A stretch of 64,000 nt of DNA from Bolinopsis microptera (Eukaryota; Ctenophora; Tentaculata; Lobata; Bolinopsidae): NCBI RefSeq assembly GCF_026151205.1, contig NC_087075.1:13004303-13068302 (forward strand), read 5' to 3'. The notes beneath the pieces were generated by a model. The model saw only the letters and a list, made by a program, of their open reading frames with translations. It was not told the origin of the DNA and made no database searches. Numbering within the stretch: position 1 is the first letter of the stretch; each line of letters begins with the position of its first letter. The translations under genes and the position numbers were made by a program. Positions 1-10,200 of the stretch are shown here, one piece after another.

Positions 1-1
1 T

Positions 2-1465
2 GCATGTGGCATTTCTGTTCAACGAATTCACGGATCTAAGTGTGATGCTGTAACGTAGCCCTTCTATATCACCTGCATCAATACGATGGTCGAACAGTGC
101 TTGGCTATGACGTGTCATAACATACAAGGACCGTGGGTCACATTGCTGCTTGTGCTTATCAGTGCCTGTGTGAGAGTCAGAGAAAGAAACCTGACATGCA
201 GAACCAAGCGAGACAGTAAATATTTTAGACTCTGGATGGATGGTAGCCTCGTCATCAGAGTGTCTAGGTAGCTTGCTGTCTGTTCCTTCAAACCGATTTA
301 CTAAGCAGCTGTTGATCTGAGGTAGATCGCCCTGGCAGAACTCATTATTGATTTTGTCAATGAGTTCCTTGAGAACCGATGGTATTGCCTGTGGCTTTTC
401 AGATGACTTGGAACCTGGGTAATCATACCTTTCCCCATATGTTAGGCAGGAGCGGTCGTTCTCAACTTTGAAGTGACTGCTGTCCTTAACAAAAAGTTCT
501 CCTAAATCATTTGCTGTTTGCTGATCAATGTAGTCATCTTTGAACATTTCCACAGGTTTCTGCTCATGATTGGGTAGCTGCACAGGGACTGTAGGGACTG
601 GAGAACGAAGGTGCTGAGTAGGAGGTCCTGGATGCAATGGGGTGGGAGGAATGCAGGGGCCAGGATTATGCAATGGCTGTAATGAGTCTAAGGATTGTTT
701 CAATTCACTTATGCCTGCAGCTGCAGTGTGCTCATTGGCACAGATTACAGTGAGCTGTTCAGAGATGTCCTTCAGAAACTGCTCAGATGAAGCTGAGGGT
801 GAGGATGGTTCTGTAGATGGTCTGGATGACAGAAGTTTCAGGTCCTTCTGAAGTTCGGCAATATTAGTATTGATTGATTCTAATGATTTGTCCTGAAGCT
901 TTATTTCATTATTTAGCCCATTAAGGGAGTTCTCTTTAAGAAGCAGGTGTTGAAGGTGAACGTCGAACTGGGAGAGAGTGTCAAGGTTCCTAGAGAACTG
1001 TTCGAAGTCAAATTTTTCAAGAGCTGAGCCTGCTGAGCTTGCTGATGCCACGAGTGCACTGACAGTTTCGAGATTCTTAACAGCTGTAGATGCTTCAAAA
1101 TCTGAGTTGGCCTGTTGCAAAGCCCTTGTGTTCCTGCAGCTGTAACAAAATTCACCTCTCTGTTTCTTCAGTGTTGATACTGGTGCCACGAAGCAGTATG
1201 GGCACAGCCATTCTACCATGGAGTTGATAGCTGACCTCGTTATACCCTTCATAGACAGGCAGTCCACATGCCACTCTTGATGACACTTAGAACAGTCAAT
1301 GAGGTAAACTTTACCGTTAAAAGAGCGTTGACATGGACATTTCTTCTTGTCCCTATGTTTCCTGTTTTCCTGATCTTCATTGTCCACTGTAGATTCAGCT
1401 AAAATGTTGCGAGACAAGCTATTAGATGTTTTAGGAGTACCTGAATTCTTCCTATTTGTCGCCAT
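2..1465 (-). CDS. PHD finger + AlkB-like dioxygenase protein, partial (runs off left edge)
   Basis: An uninterrupted frame of 488 codons starts at the ATG at 1465 and leaves the window at its left edge, so the C-terminus is missing. Residues 43-91 form a C4HC3 PHD finger (C43, C45, C58, C61, H66, C69, C88, C91); PHD fingers usually bind histone tails. A Cys pair follows at 107/110. Residues ~115-260 are Ser/Gln/Leu-rich and probably helical, then a Pro-rich linker. The last ~90 residues match the AlkB family of 2-oxoglutarate/Fe(II) dioxygenases, which remove alkyl groups from nucleic acids: HSDDE (H402, D404) and H460 as iron ligands, and RYSITLR (R471, R477) for 2-oxoglutarate, with the family's N-x-Y/F region just upstream. 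No intron is seen. I infer the N-terminal protein of a non-LTR retroelement; a host gene is possible. Domain calls are strong; the element assignment is inference. Confidence 0.82.
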   Translation of the reverse strand, partial: MATNRKNSGTPKTSNSLSRNILAESTVDNEDQENRKHRDKKKCPCQRSFNGKVYLIDCSKCHQEWHVDCLSMKGITRSAINSMVEWLCPYCFVAPVSTLKKQRGEFCYSCRNTRALQQANSDFEASTAVKNLETVSALVASASSAGSALEKFDFEQFSRNLDTLSQFDVHLQHLLLKENSLNGLNNEIKLQDKSLESINTNIAELQKDLKLLSSRPSTEPSSPSASSEQFLKDISEQLTVICANEHTAAAGISELKQSLDSLQPLHNPGPCIPPTPLHPGPPTQHLRSPVPTVPVQLPNHEQKPVEMFKDDYIDQQTANDLGELFVKDSSHFKVENDRSCLTYGERYDYPGSKSSEKPQAIPSVLKELIDKINNEFCQGDLPQINSCLVNRFEGTDSKLPRHSDDEATIHPESKIFTVSLGSACQVSFSDSHTGTDKHKQQCDPRSLYVMTRHSQALFDHRIDAGDIEGLRYSITLRSVNSLNRNATC

Positions 1466-3745
1466 TCTCAAATCAAATATAAGTAATACTGACCAAATAG
1501 ATCCGACTTGGGGTCGGCTCCCGTTAAGTGTTTTGTTTTGGAGGGGATTAGGACTTCAGAGTTGATGACCCTCAAATTATTTGTTATATAGTAGTGTTGA
1601 AAGTATTAAAACTAGTGAGCTAATCATCTACTTTTATTTATTCCGCAGGTAATTCTCGGTAGTTCAATGAAACAATAAGTTTTATTTTACATTCCTTTCA
1701 TAAATAAAATCTTAAACCACGAATTAGTTAAATAGAAGTAAACTTGAGGAAATATTCTTTAGTGGTTGAATATAATTATTCAAAAAACTTTATTTGTTAG
1801 TATTTTATTATGGAAAGTGGTTGAATTTAGTGAGACAAGGTCAGTTTCTCTATAGTCTCAGAAAAATTTCTACTTTGCAGTAGGCAATGCTGAGTGGCAG
1901 GAATGACGGACTAAAACGCTTGGGGCTAACAATGGCCCATTGATATGTTGTGTGGGGGGGGGGGGGGGGATGCAACGTCAATTGTGACGGTGTGTGATCT
2001 TGTTGATTTACGTAGCCCGGGTAAATAATGTAACAGATGAGGTGGCCATTCTTCATTGTTTCCTGATGCTTATTGAGAAAATACTAGATGGGCAAGTTAT
2101 GTGACTAATGTTGTGCTTGGTAATAGCTAATATAGGACCTGTTTTCTTGATAGTTTCACCACCGTCCAAGGCGAGATGCACAATCTCTACTGTCATTTAA
2201 GTATCATTTACAGCTGAGAATAGGGGTTAAATTTCAATTATTTAACCTTTTGGTGCTGTATAAAAATAACTTTAATTTATTATCATTATTATTAAGGGAA
2301 TAAGTCTTTTATCGACGATAGCAGAAGGCCAAGCATGTAAGTTATCTTGTGCATCAGAGTCAAAGCATTTTTTATGATGACCCCATGTACAGTTAATATT
2401 TTGGATTCTTCCAGGAAGCATCCCGTGCACAGACCTTGGTCTACATATATATTAAATTATTAACCATTCATTCTGTATGTGCACGAAAATTTATTTCAAT
2501 CAATATTTTGTACTCTTGAAACGCAACTTTAGTGTGATCCAGAACTGGAACTGAAAACACCAGTACAAAAGAATTTGTCCGAAATAGGAAGCCAATCCAT
2601 AATCATGGCTTCCCCTCAATTTCGAAGTTTCATGATTAAAACAATACAATGGATGCAGTAAACCCTGCACTTTCAATAATGACTCATATTTATTATTATA
2701 ATTCAAAAGATTATGTTTGTTTGTCATTTTTCGTTTGTATGACCGCCCACATACAAATTTGATGAGAAATAGGAAGTTAGCTATAAACGGAAAGGTTGCA
2801 TAGCAACAGTGTTGTAATGCGCACATGCACGTGCAAAGATTGCTGGAACAGCATTTTGATCGGTTTTGTGGCAATAACGTTGTGTTAAAAGTGTTTCACA
2901 TTTAAATCAGCTGTATCTTCAGTTAAGATGACAATTTTTTGATGCAAATAAAACTAGCTTTCAAAGAACACTACTAGCTTCATCTCTGTTACCACGAACT
3001 TTCTAGTTTATTATAAAAAACACTGGCTGGAACATCCAAGCATTTGATTTATGAAACCTATCACGTGACCATATTCCTCATATCTTTTATCTGATATTTT
3101 GGCCTGCTACCACACCCTCTTTATGATCTTCGTGCAGCTTGGTCCTGGGCCTCCTGTAGTCAAGAAGACAAGAGGTTCAAATGATCCTTACTCTGTTTCC
3201 AGTATCTTGTTGCAGGTATTTCTTCGTTTTTTTTCGTACTGGAAGACTGACATCCTTACACAACTGACATCCTTACATCAACAAAAGTGCCATGGCGCTG
3301 CGTCTTTTAGTTATGCCTCATTGACACTTATTTTTCCTTTTAAGGATAGAATATAAATGATGAAATTCTTTTTCTCTGCTACCACAAAATGCTGGCAAGT
3401 TTGAAATGCACCAATTGTATCTTAGATAAACTGATGCCTGGAATCCATCATTTCTAACTTAGCTTTAAATCTTTAAATCTATCTGAACTGTAAAATACAG
3501 AGGATGGCAAAATATAACAACAGTATTGATTTAAAAATATGGCAGGTAAAACACAATACAATCCCATTGAATATTTTTACCAAGTTACATTTCAACCTGT
3601 TATATCTCTGTAAACTTGAAGCTTTTCACGATATTTTCTTGTCGGTTTCTTGGTGGAACTAATCTCTCTAATTTGCAAGTTAAAATGTTAACTTCACCAA
3701 ACTTACATTCTACTTACTTATTTCTTAGGATGAGGTAAAAATGTT
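1466..3745. other. Spacer between retroelement ORF and USP gene
   Basis: No convincing coding region. It is AT-rich, with a run of 16 G at 1954-1969. A pyrimidine-rich acceptor-like site just before 3730 suggests that the first coding exon of the USP gene carries a spliced 5' leader, so an untranslated exon and the promoter probably lie here. A very short upstream ATG frame at ~3731 precedes the chosen start. Confidence 0.4.
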
Positions 3746-4340
3746 ATGGAGGATAGCAGCCAAGTCATTATCCAGACGACCTGTTCAGTGTCACTCAGTA
3801 CGGAGGGAAGCATAATCCCCTTTACACCGGGCGATGTGTACCTTTGTGCAAGTGACAACGCTGATGTCACTGACTTGTGGTGTTTGGTTGTCCTGCACAA
3901 GCGTAATTTTCCTAGGAAATACAGTATTGTCAGGCAACTGACCAAGATAACAGTGAGGAAGAGGGGTGACAAGATTGGGTTTATTGTCATTGAATTTGAT
4001 GACACAAATCAGGTTAGAGTTATACGATTTAGTTTCCCAATCCAACATTGTTAATAACAAGTCACAACCTGTGCAAAATTCTACTCACAGTGATTGGTGG
4101 TTCCAAAATCTTATGAATGTTTGAGTGTTTTAATATCAATTTTCTTTCCAATAATGCAGTCAATCATTTATATTTTTGTTCAGGTGAAACTGAAGGATTT
4201 TCCCTCCGATCCAACATATTTTGCAAAAGTTCTTGACTTTTGTTTCAACAACAAAACTGACCCTGATCTGATTGAAAAACTTAAAGATGAGAAATTGAAG
4301 GAGAAGCTTCAAGACATTGACACCAAGCCAACCTACAACG
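3746..4340 (+). CDS. USP37-like: USP gene exons 1-2: N-terminal PH-like domain
   Basis: Two exons (3746-4012 and 4184-4340) joined in phase 0. The first begins at an ATG (MEDSSQ). The stretch FPRKYSIVRQLTKITVRK followed by FIVIEFDD and a helix FAKVLDFCF resembles the C-terminal strands and helix of the PH-like domain found at the start of USP37, USP26 and USP29. A Lys/Glu-rich helix (EKLKDEKLKEKLQD) follows. The similarity is from memory of the family pattern, so the subfamily call is moderate while the exon structure is firm. Confidence 0.7.
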
Positions 4341-7300
4341 GTACATTTTATCAAACATTGTTGCTTGTAGATTCCCCTGTTACAACGAAGAGCTATCGTA
4401 AATTAAAAGGAAAGTTACTAATTAGTTACTTATTAAGTTATTAGTTACTAATTGCTAACTAATTAGCACCTAACTAAACTGCGTGTGCCCTGTGTATATG
4501 TGTGTATAATGCAGTTATAAGCTAATTTATATTTATCGATTAATCAATGACTTAAATTGTAAGTTCACAACACTAGTTACCACTAGTTACCACTAGTTAC
4601 CACTGGTTACCAACTAATTCAGGAACTGGAGTTGACAAACCGATCATTATTGATATTTCTCCCGAATCTTCCTCACGAGGGAGCACATTCGAGCACTTTG
4701 ACGACCGTTCAGTCTCAAGTCTGGGTAGTTTGGAGAGCGCTGAGTTTGTTGATGCTCACAAGGCGATCAGACGCAGCTTCGCTGGGAGTAACAGGGCACT
4801 AGATGCTGGCTGTATTACTCCACCAGTTAGGTATACAATATTAAGAGTGAAACACATTGTGAAGAATTAGTGAAGTTTAGTTGTACTGTGCTTTGGAAGC
4901 TTTCATATGATAATTTATGAGTTGATTAATAAGTTAATCAATAAGTTAATTAATAAATTAATAACTAAGTTAATTATTAAATTAATAACTAAGTAAATTA
5001 TTAAATTAATAACTAATAATTAACTTGGCAGTTGGCACGTACTCTCTTGATACTTCAGATGCATTGCAAGCATCGAAGAAACCCGAGTCATAAACGAGGC
5101 TGACGTGGAAGAGATTCCAGAAAAGGAACAACCTACCACAGCCACTAAAAACCACTTTAATCGCAGCTCTGCTGGGTCGGTAAGTAAATCACGCTTCATT
5201 CCCCCAACTGCAGTAAAACTGCTCTATACCGCGTGACATGACGTCATACCGCGTGACATGACGTCATACCGCGTGACATGACGTCATACCGCGTGACATG
5301 ACGTCATACCGCGTGACATGACGTCATACCGCGTGACATGACGTCATACCGCGTGACATGACGTCATACCGCGTGACATGACGTCATACCGCGTGACATG
5401 ACGTCATACCGCGTGACTTGACGTCATACCGCGTGACATGACGTCATACCGCGTGACATGACGTCATACCGCGTGACATGTCGTCATACCGCGTGACATG
5501 ACGTCATACCGCGTGACATGTCGTCATACCGCGTGACATGACGTCATACCGCGTGACATGACGTCATACCGCGTGACATGACGTCATACCATGTGAACCT
5601 TTCCAATGGAGAGGAAAAATAATAAGTTCAGTGTATGGAGACTCTCCATACACTGAACTTATTATTTTTCCTGATCTATCAAAGCCCAAGAAAGCTGGTA
5701 TAGAGAGGTTTCGCTGCTGTACACAATGTAAATAACAACTTTCATAGTAAACTTGAAATTCTAATCAACCGAATTAGTTGATTAACCTAATTAGTTAGTT
5801 AATTAACCTAATGAGTTAGCTGATGAATGTTTTACACAGGGTCGCTCCTCACTAAAACAGAAAATGTCACTTCACCGCGGTTACCACAGCATGGGCAGCT
5901 CCCCTGTCTCTCCTTCACTACTTAATGGTTGGCAACTACCTACACAGCTAGATTAGTATCACCATATAAGGAGTTATTACTATATAAGGAGTTATTACTA
6001 TATTAATAAGTGTATTATATGGGACATTAGAAACAATTTAACAATATTTTATCAGCTTTTTTAGGTTTTAAATTGCTAAGCTTAGCAAATGCTATTGACA
6101 GCTATAAAAAACTGTACTTAAAGTGTTAAACCAGTCTTGATAATAATGTTTCCTAGTATTGATAATAATGTATCCTAGTCTCGATAAATTTAATGTATCC
6201 TAGTCTTGATAATAACGTATCCTAGTCTTGATAATAATGTATCCTAGTCTTGATAATAATGTATCCTAGTCTTGATAATAATGTATCCTAGTCTTGATAA
6301 TAATGTATGCTAGTCTTGATAATAATGTATGCTAGTCTTGATAATAATGTATCCTAGTCTTGATAATAATGTATCCTAGTCTTGATAATAATGTATGCTA
6401 GTCTTGATAATAATGTATCCTAGTATTGATAATAATGTATCCTAGTCTTAATAATAATGTATGCTAGTCTTGATAATAATGTATGCTAGTCTTGATAATA
6501 ATGTAGGCTAGTCTTGATAATAAAGTATCCTAATCTTGATAATAATGTATGCTAGTCTTGATAATAATGTATGCTAGTCTTGATAATAATGTATCCTAGT
6601 CTTGATAATAATGTATCCTAGTCTTGATAATAATGTATCCTAGGTGAAGGGTTTTCTTCTAAACGGGGACGTGCCATCGCAAGAGCATTCTCTCACAGAC
6701 AGTACCTCGCAAGATGTCTTATCAATAGCTTCCTCGCACGGCTCTGGTTCCACCCCGCCGCGGGAGTTTGTTGTATCCGCGTTTGAGCCGAACAACTGCG
6801 GAGCTGAGTTTACTGTGTCGTCTCAGAGCTCCTATGATGAACTCAGGGGCAAGGTCAGTACCGTCAGAAATGTTTATTATAAGAATTTAGATTTCTCTGC
6901 AGCAAATGTAACAGACATTTTTAATTTAATTCTTTTTAATTACGACCGATTTTATAAGTAATAGGTGAACTGATAATTGTAAAATATACAGGAATGGAAT
7001 ACGCAAACCTCTATTTCACCAAATTTGAATGTTGTATAAACAATTAATCAAAGTTTGGACCATCATTTGCTTGGTTGGAGTTCCACTTTTCATAACTAAT
7101 ATTTTCTAATAATTTCTAATATTTTCTAATATTTCCAATATTTTCAGTTGACAGCAGCCACTTGCCGCCCGGAAAAGAGAGTGGAGTACCCCAAATACTG
7201 CACTTTTAACTACCCAGCTACTTCCCCTCCTCTACCTAGCTTCCCTGATGTCAGCCGCCGCTCCAAACGCAGGCTCACTAGGTTTCAGCTACCCTATCTT

Positions 7301-10153
7301 TCAGATATCGTTGTAAATATTAACATATTTCTCATCATCATGACAAAGAAAAGGCGACTTTATAACTGCAAATTTAAAGAAGGAAACAATCCTAGCTTTG
7401 TATTTAAATAATGAAAATAAACTTAGTCTAATCTATAACCATTAACCACTCTCCCATATCCAAAAAATTTTTAATTTCCTACATTCTCAATTTTTTCGTT
7501 TTCTGTGGCCCACTCAACTTCGCTCGCATAAAAAGTCTTTGTATTCGCGCGGTTCAAAGATTTTTCATGGCGGATTCCAGATTCTCAATTTTACCTTTTT
7601 AGGGCCCAGAATGCTTTTTAATAGATAATCCTAGGTTACTTTTGGGGGCGAAGCCCCCGAAAATTTTGGAAATTTAAACTAGATTTGGCCTCCTGTAACG
7701 AATCTGACAATGGAGAACGATTTTAGCATACTATTTTCTGATTTCAATTTTTATTGGGATAAATTGTCTGGATTCTAGAATCCCTAAACACTTGGCTTAA
7801 CTAAAGCACGAAATAGGAGACAGCATGAAGTATCAAGAGTTTATAATTTTGGCAAAAATGCCCCAATAATTAGCATCTGGTTAGTGGTTACTTGATGCAC
7901 AGATTTTGTAGCTAATAGCAACAAACTTTGGTCTGTGAAACGAAATTTGATAGACTGGATCAGTGGATCCCTGACTGAGGACATTTAAATAACGGTCCAG
8001 CAACTTTTAGTCTGCTCTTTCACTTAAATTCCTACTGAAATATTATCGAAAATTCTCAGAGTTGGCTCTCGAATTTCCTACTTTTTGTCAAAAATTTCCT
8101 ACTTTTAAAAATTTCCTACATTCTTAGAATGCGAGAATGCGGGTTTTTGGATATGGGACCACTCTAACTAATTCTAATTATTCCAGTTCAATAAACTCCT
8201 CACAAGAGAACGACCTTCTAAAGCCCTCCTCTCAAGAGCCGGCGGCTAAAGAGCGGCGCCGTATCCTCAGTGACGGCACCGCCTCTTCCACCGCCTCCTC
8301 CACCGCCTCCTGTAAACGCTCCACCCTGAACACCCTCCACAGCAGAAGGTCCCGGTTAAAATCCTCCCCCAGCATCCCAGACAGACGCTTCTCCAGCTAC
8401 CTCCAGAGGATACAGCACACTTTGTATAATGGTGGGGAGGTGGATGAGGACTACGTTAAGAGGAGCAAGTCTTATGATTTCGTACCGGATGAGGCTACTT
8501 TAGATATTGGGGCTGCTCAGGCAAAGTCAACGTTCAGGCATACGGGGAACAGGCAGAAACTGAGGTCTGATCATGTGAAGATAGTGAATAGTGTACAACA
8601 GGATAACGGGGTTAGGGAGCCCTTGAAGAAGATAGATAGGAACAGAGACATGGCCTTCAGCTACAATCACACCACCAAACCAGATATTGTAGAAATCTCT
8701 CAGGAATTCGAGAAATGTGACTCTGATTTTCTTCCTGCTACTATCATTGAATCAACGATAGTATCGGACGAATTAGATTCCATAGGAAATCTCCTGGACT
8801 CTGATGGACCAGAAAAAACGGATTTGTACTCAGATTCCTTATCTCCTCTTAACAATGAGAACGATAACGGTAACTATGGTAACCAGTCTGGTAACCATAG
8901 CAACCAGACGATTATAGTAACCAGTCCTGCCAGAACATTGAAATTGAATGAGGATGTTGATGTGATATCAGTAGATAGAAGAAGTTCAGATATTGAGAAT
9001 ATAACCCCAAACTTGGTAACTATGGTAACTAACTTGGACAGTGGTATTTCAAATGGGATGCAGGTGGTTGTGGACAAAAACGTAGATCATATAAATTTTG
9101 AGATCGAGGAAAAATTGACAAACGGTACACATGACAACCTGGCCCCGCTAGAGGAGGAGATTGAGCCTGTTCCTAAAAGTGAGGAGGTGAAAACTGAGGT
9201 TACAATAAGTGATGAGCACACAAGTAATGAGGTCGAGGCCGGGGGTTTCGAGCTGGGTGATCTGGGCGATCTGTCAGATTCTAGTATCTTCATGAAGGTG
9301 AGTGTTTATTAGTGGGAACTGGGAAGCCATGGGGGTATTTTGGGGAATGCCTGACTGGATTCTTGAAATCCCCCATAATTATGTCCCCCAATTTACCCAA
9401 AATACCCCTTGACTTCCCCTTACGTCAATTTTATTATACACTTAAAGTTCTGCACGAACTTTCTTTATGATCTATACTGATAACTGCTTTTACTTGTAAT
9501 TTGACCATAATGATCTGTGTGATCTTGTAGAAATTGTTTCATCTGAAACTATAGTGGATTCTTGAAATAGCACTAGTCGCAACAGTCTGTCAATTTACTT
9601 GCTGATAACACCGCGTCCAGCCACACCCATTCGGCCACGCCCTTATTATTAAACTTGTTGCAGCTTGTTGTTAGATTTAAGTAATAATGTGGCGATTTCA
9701 TCTCCAGGATTACCTCCTTTCAACTGTATCCGTTTAAATATAATATCTATTAATACTAGTCATGCACTGAAATTGTTAATGTATAACGTGTGATTGCTAT
9801 TAAGTAATGGGGGGGGTCCAACTACAAAAAATACGAACGCACCCCTAAAATTTCAAATTCGTATTCGTATTTTTTCCTTTTTTTTTCGTATTTTTTACAA
9901 ATCATCATTTTGATAAATAGAAGATCACACATCTTCGTAATTAATCAGATCTAAGCTCAACTAAGCAGTGAAGAAACATTAAAATAATATGTAAACCATC
10001 ATATATCATACATAAAACTTGGGGGTGCAACAACAAAACGATGAACCCACACAACATTTTGAAATTCGCTCCCTTTTTATCGGTTTTTATTAAAATTTGG
10101 GATATTATATTGTGATCCATTTTATGTTTTATTGGAAATTGGTCCATTTAACT

Positions 10154-10200
<47 letters not shown>

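Larger units (their letters stand above)
4341..8186 (+). other. USP gene middle exons 3-7 and their introns
   Basis: Short exons encode a Ser-rich, probably disordered linker: 4623-4830 (phase 1 in, 2 out), 5059-5179, 5840-5927, 6684-6853 and 7148-7281. No folded domain is recognised. Reading the sixth exon from 6644, directly after the repeat-borne acceptor TATCCTAG, would clash with the phase left by the fifth exon; starting at 6684 (after CGCAAG) restores phase, but its polypyrimidine tract is poor. A missed small exon or an alternative donor near 5905 are other solutions. The introns hold the 20-bp and 22-bp arrays, a hairpin and a 705-bp inverted-repeat element, listed separately. Confidence 0.6.

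Noticed and set aside
3718-4060. Minus-strand ORFs over the first USP exon
   Set aside because: Shadows of the plus-strand exon, which has matching splice sites and phase.
5228-5590. CRISPR-like array
   Set aside because: Units are directly adjacent with no variable spacers, and the genome is animal.
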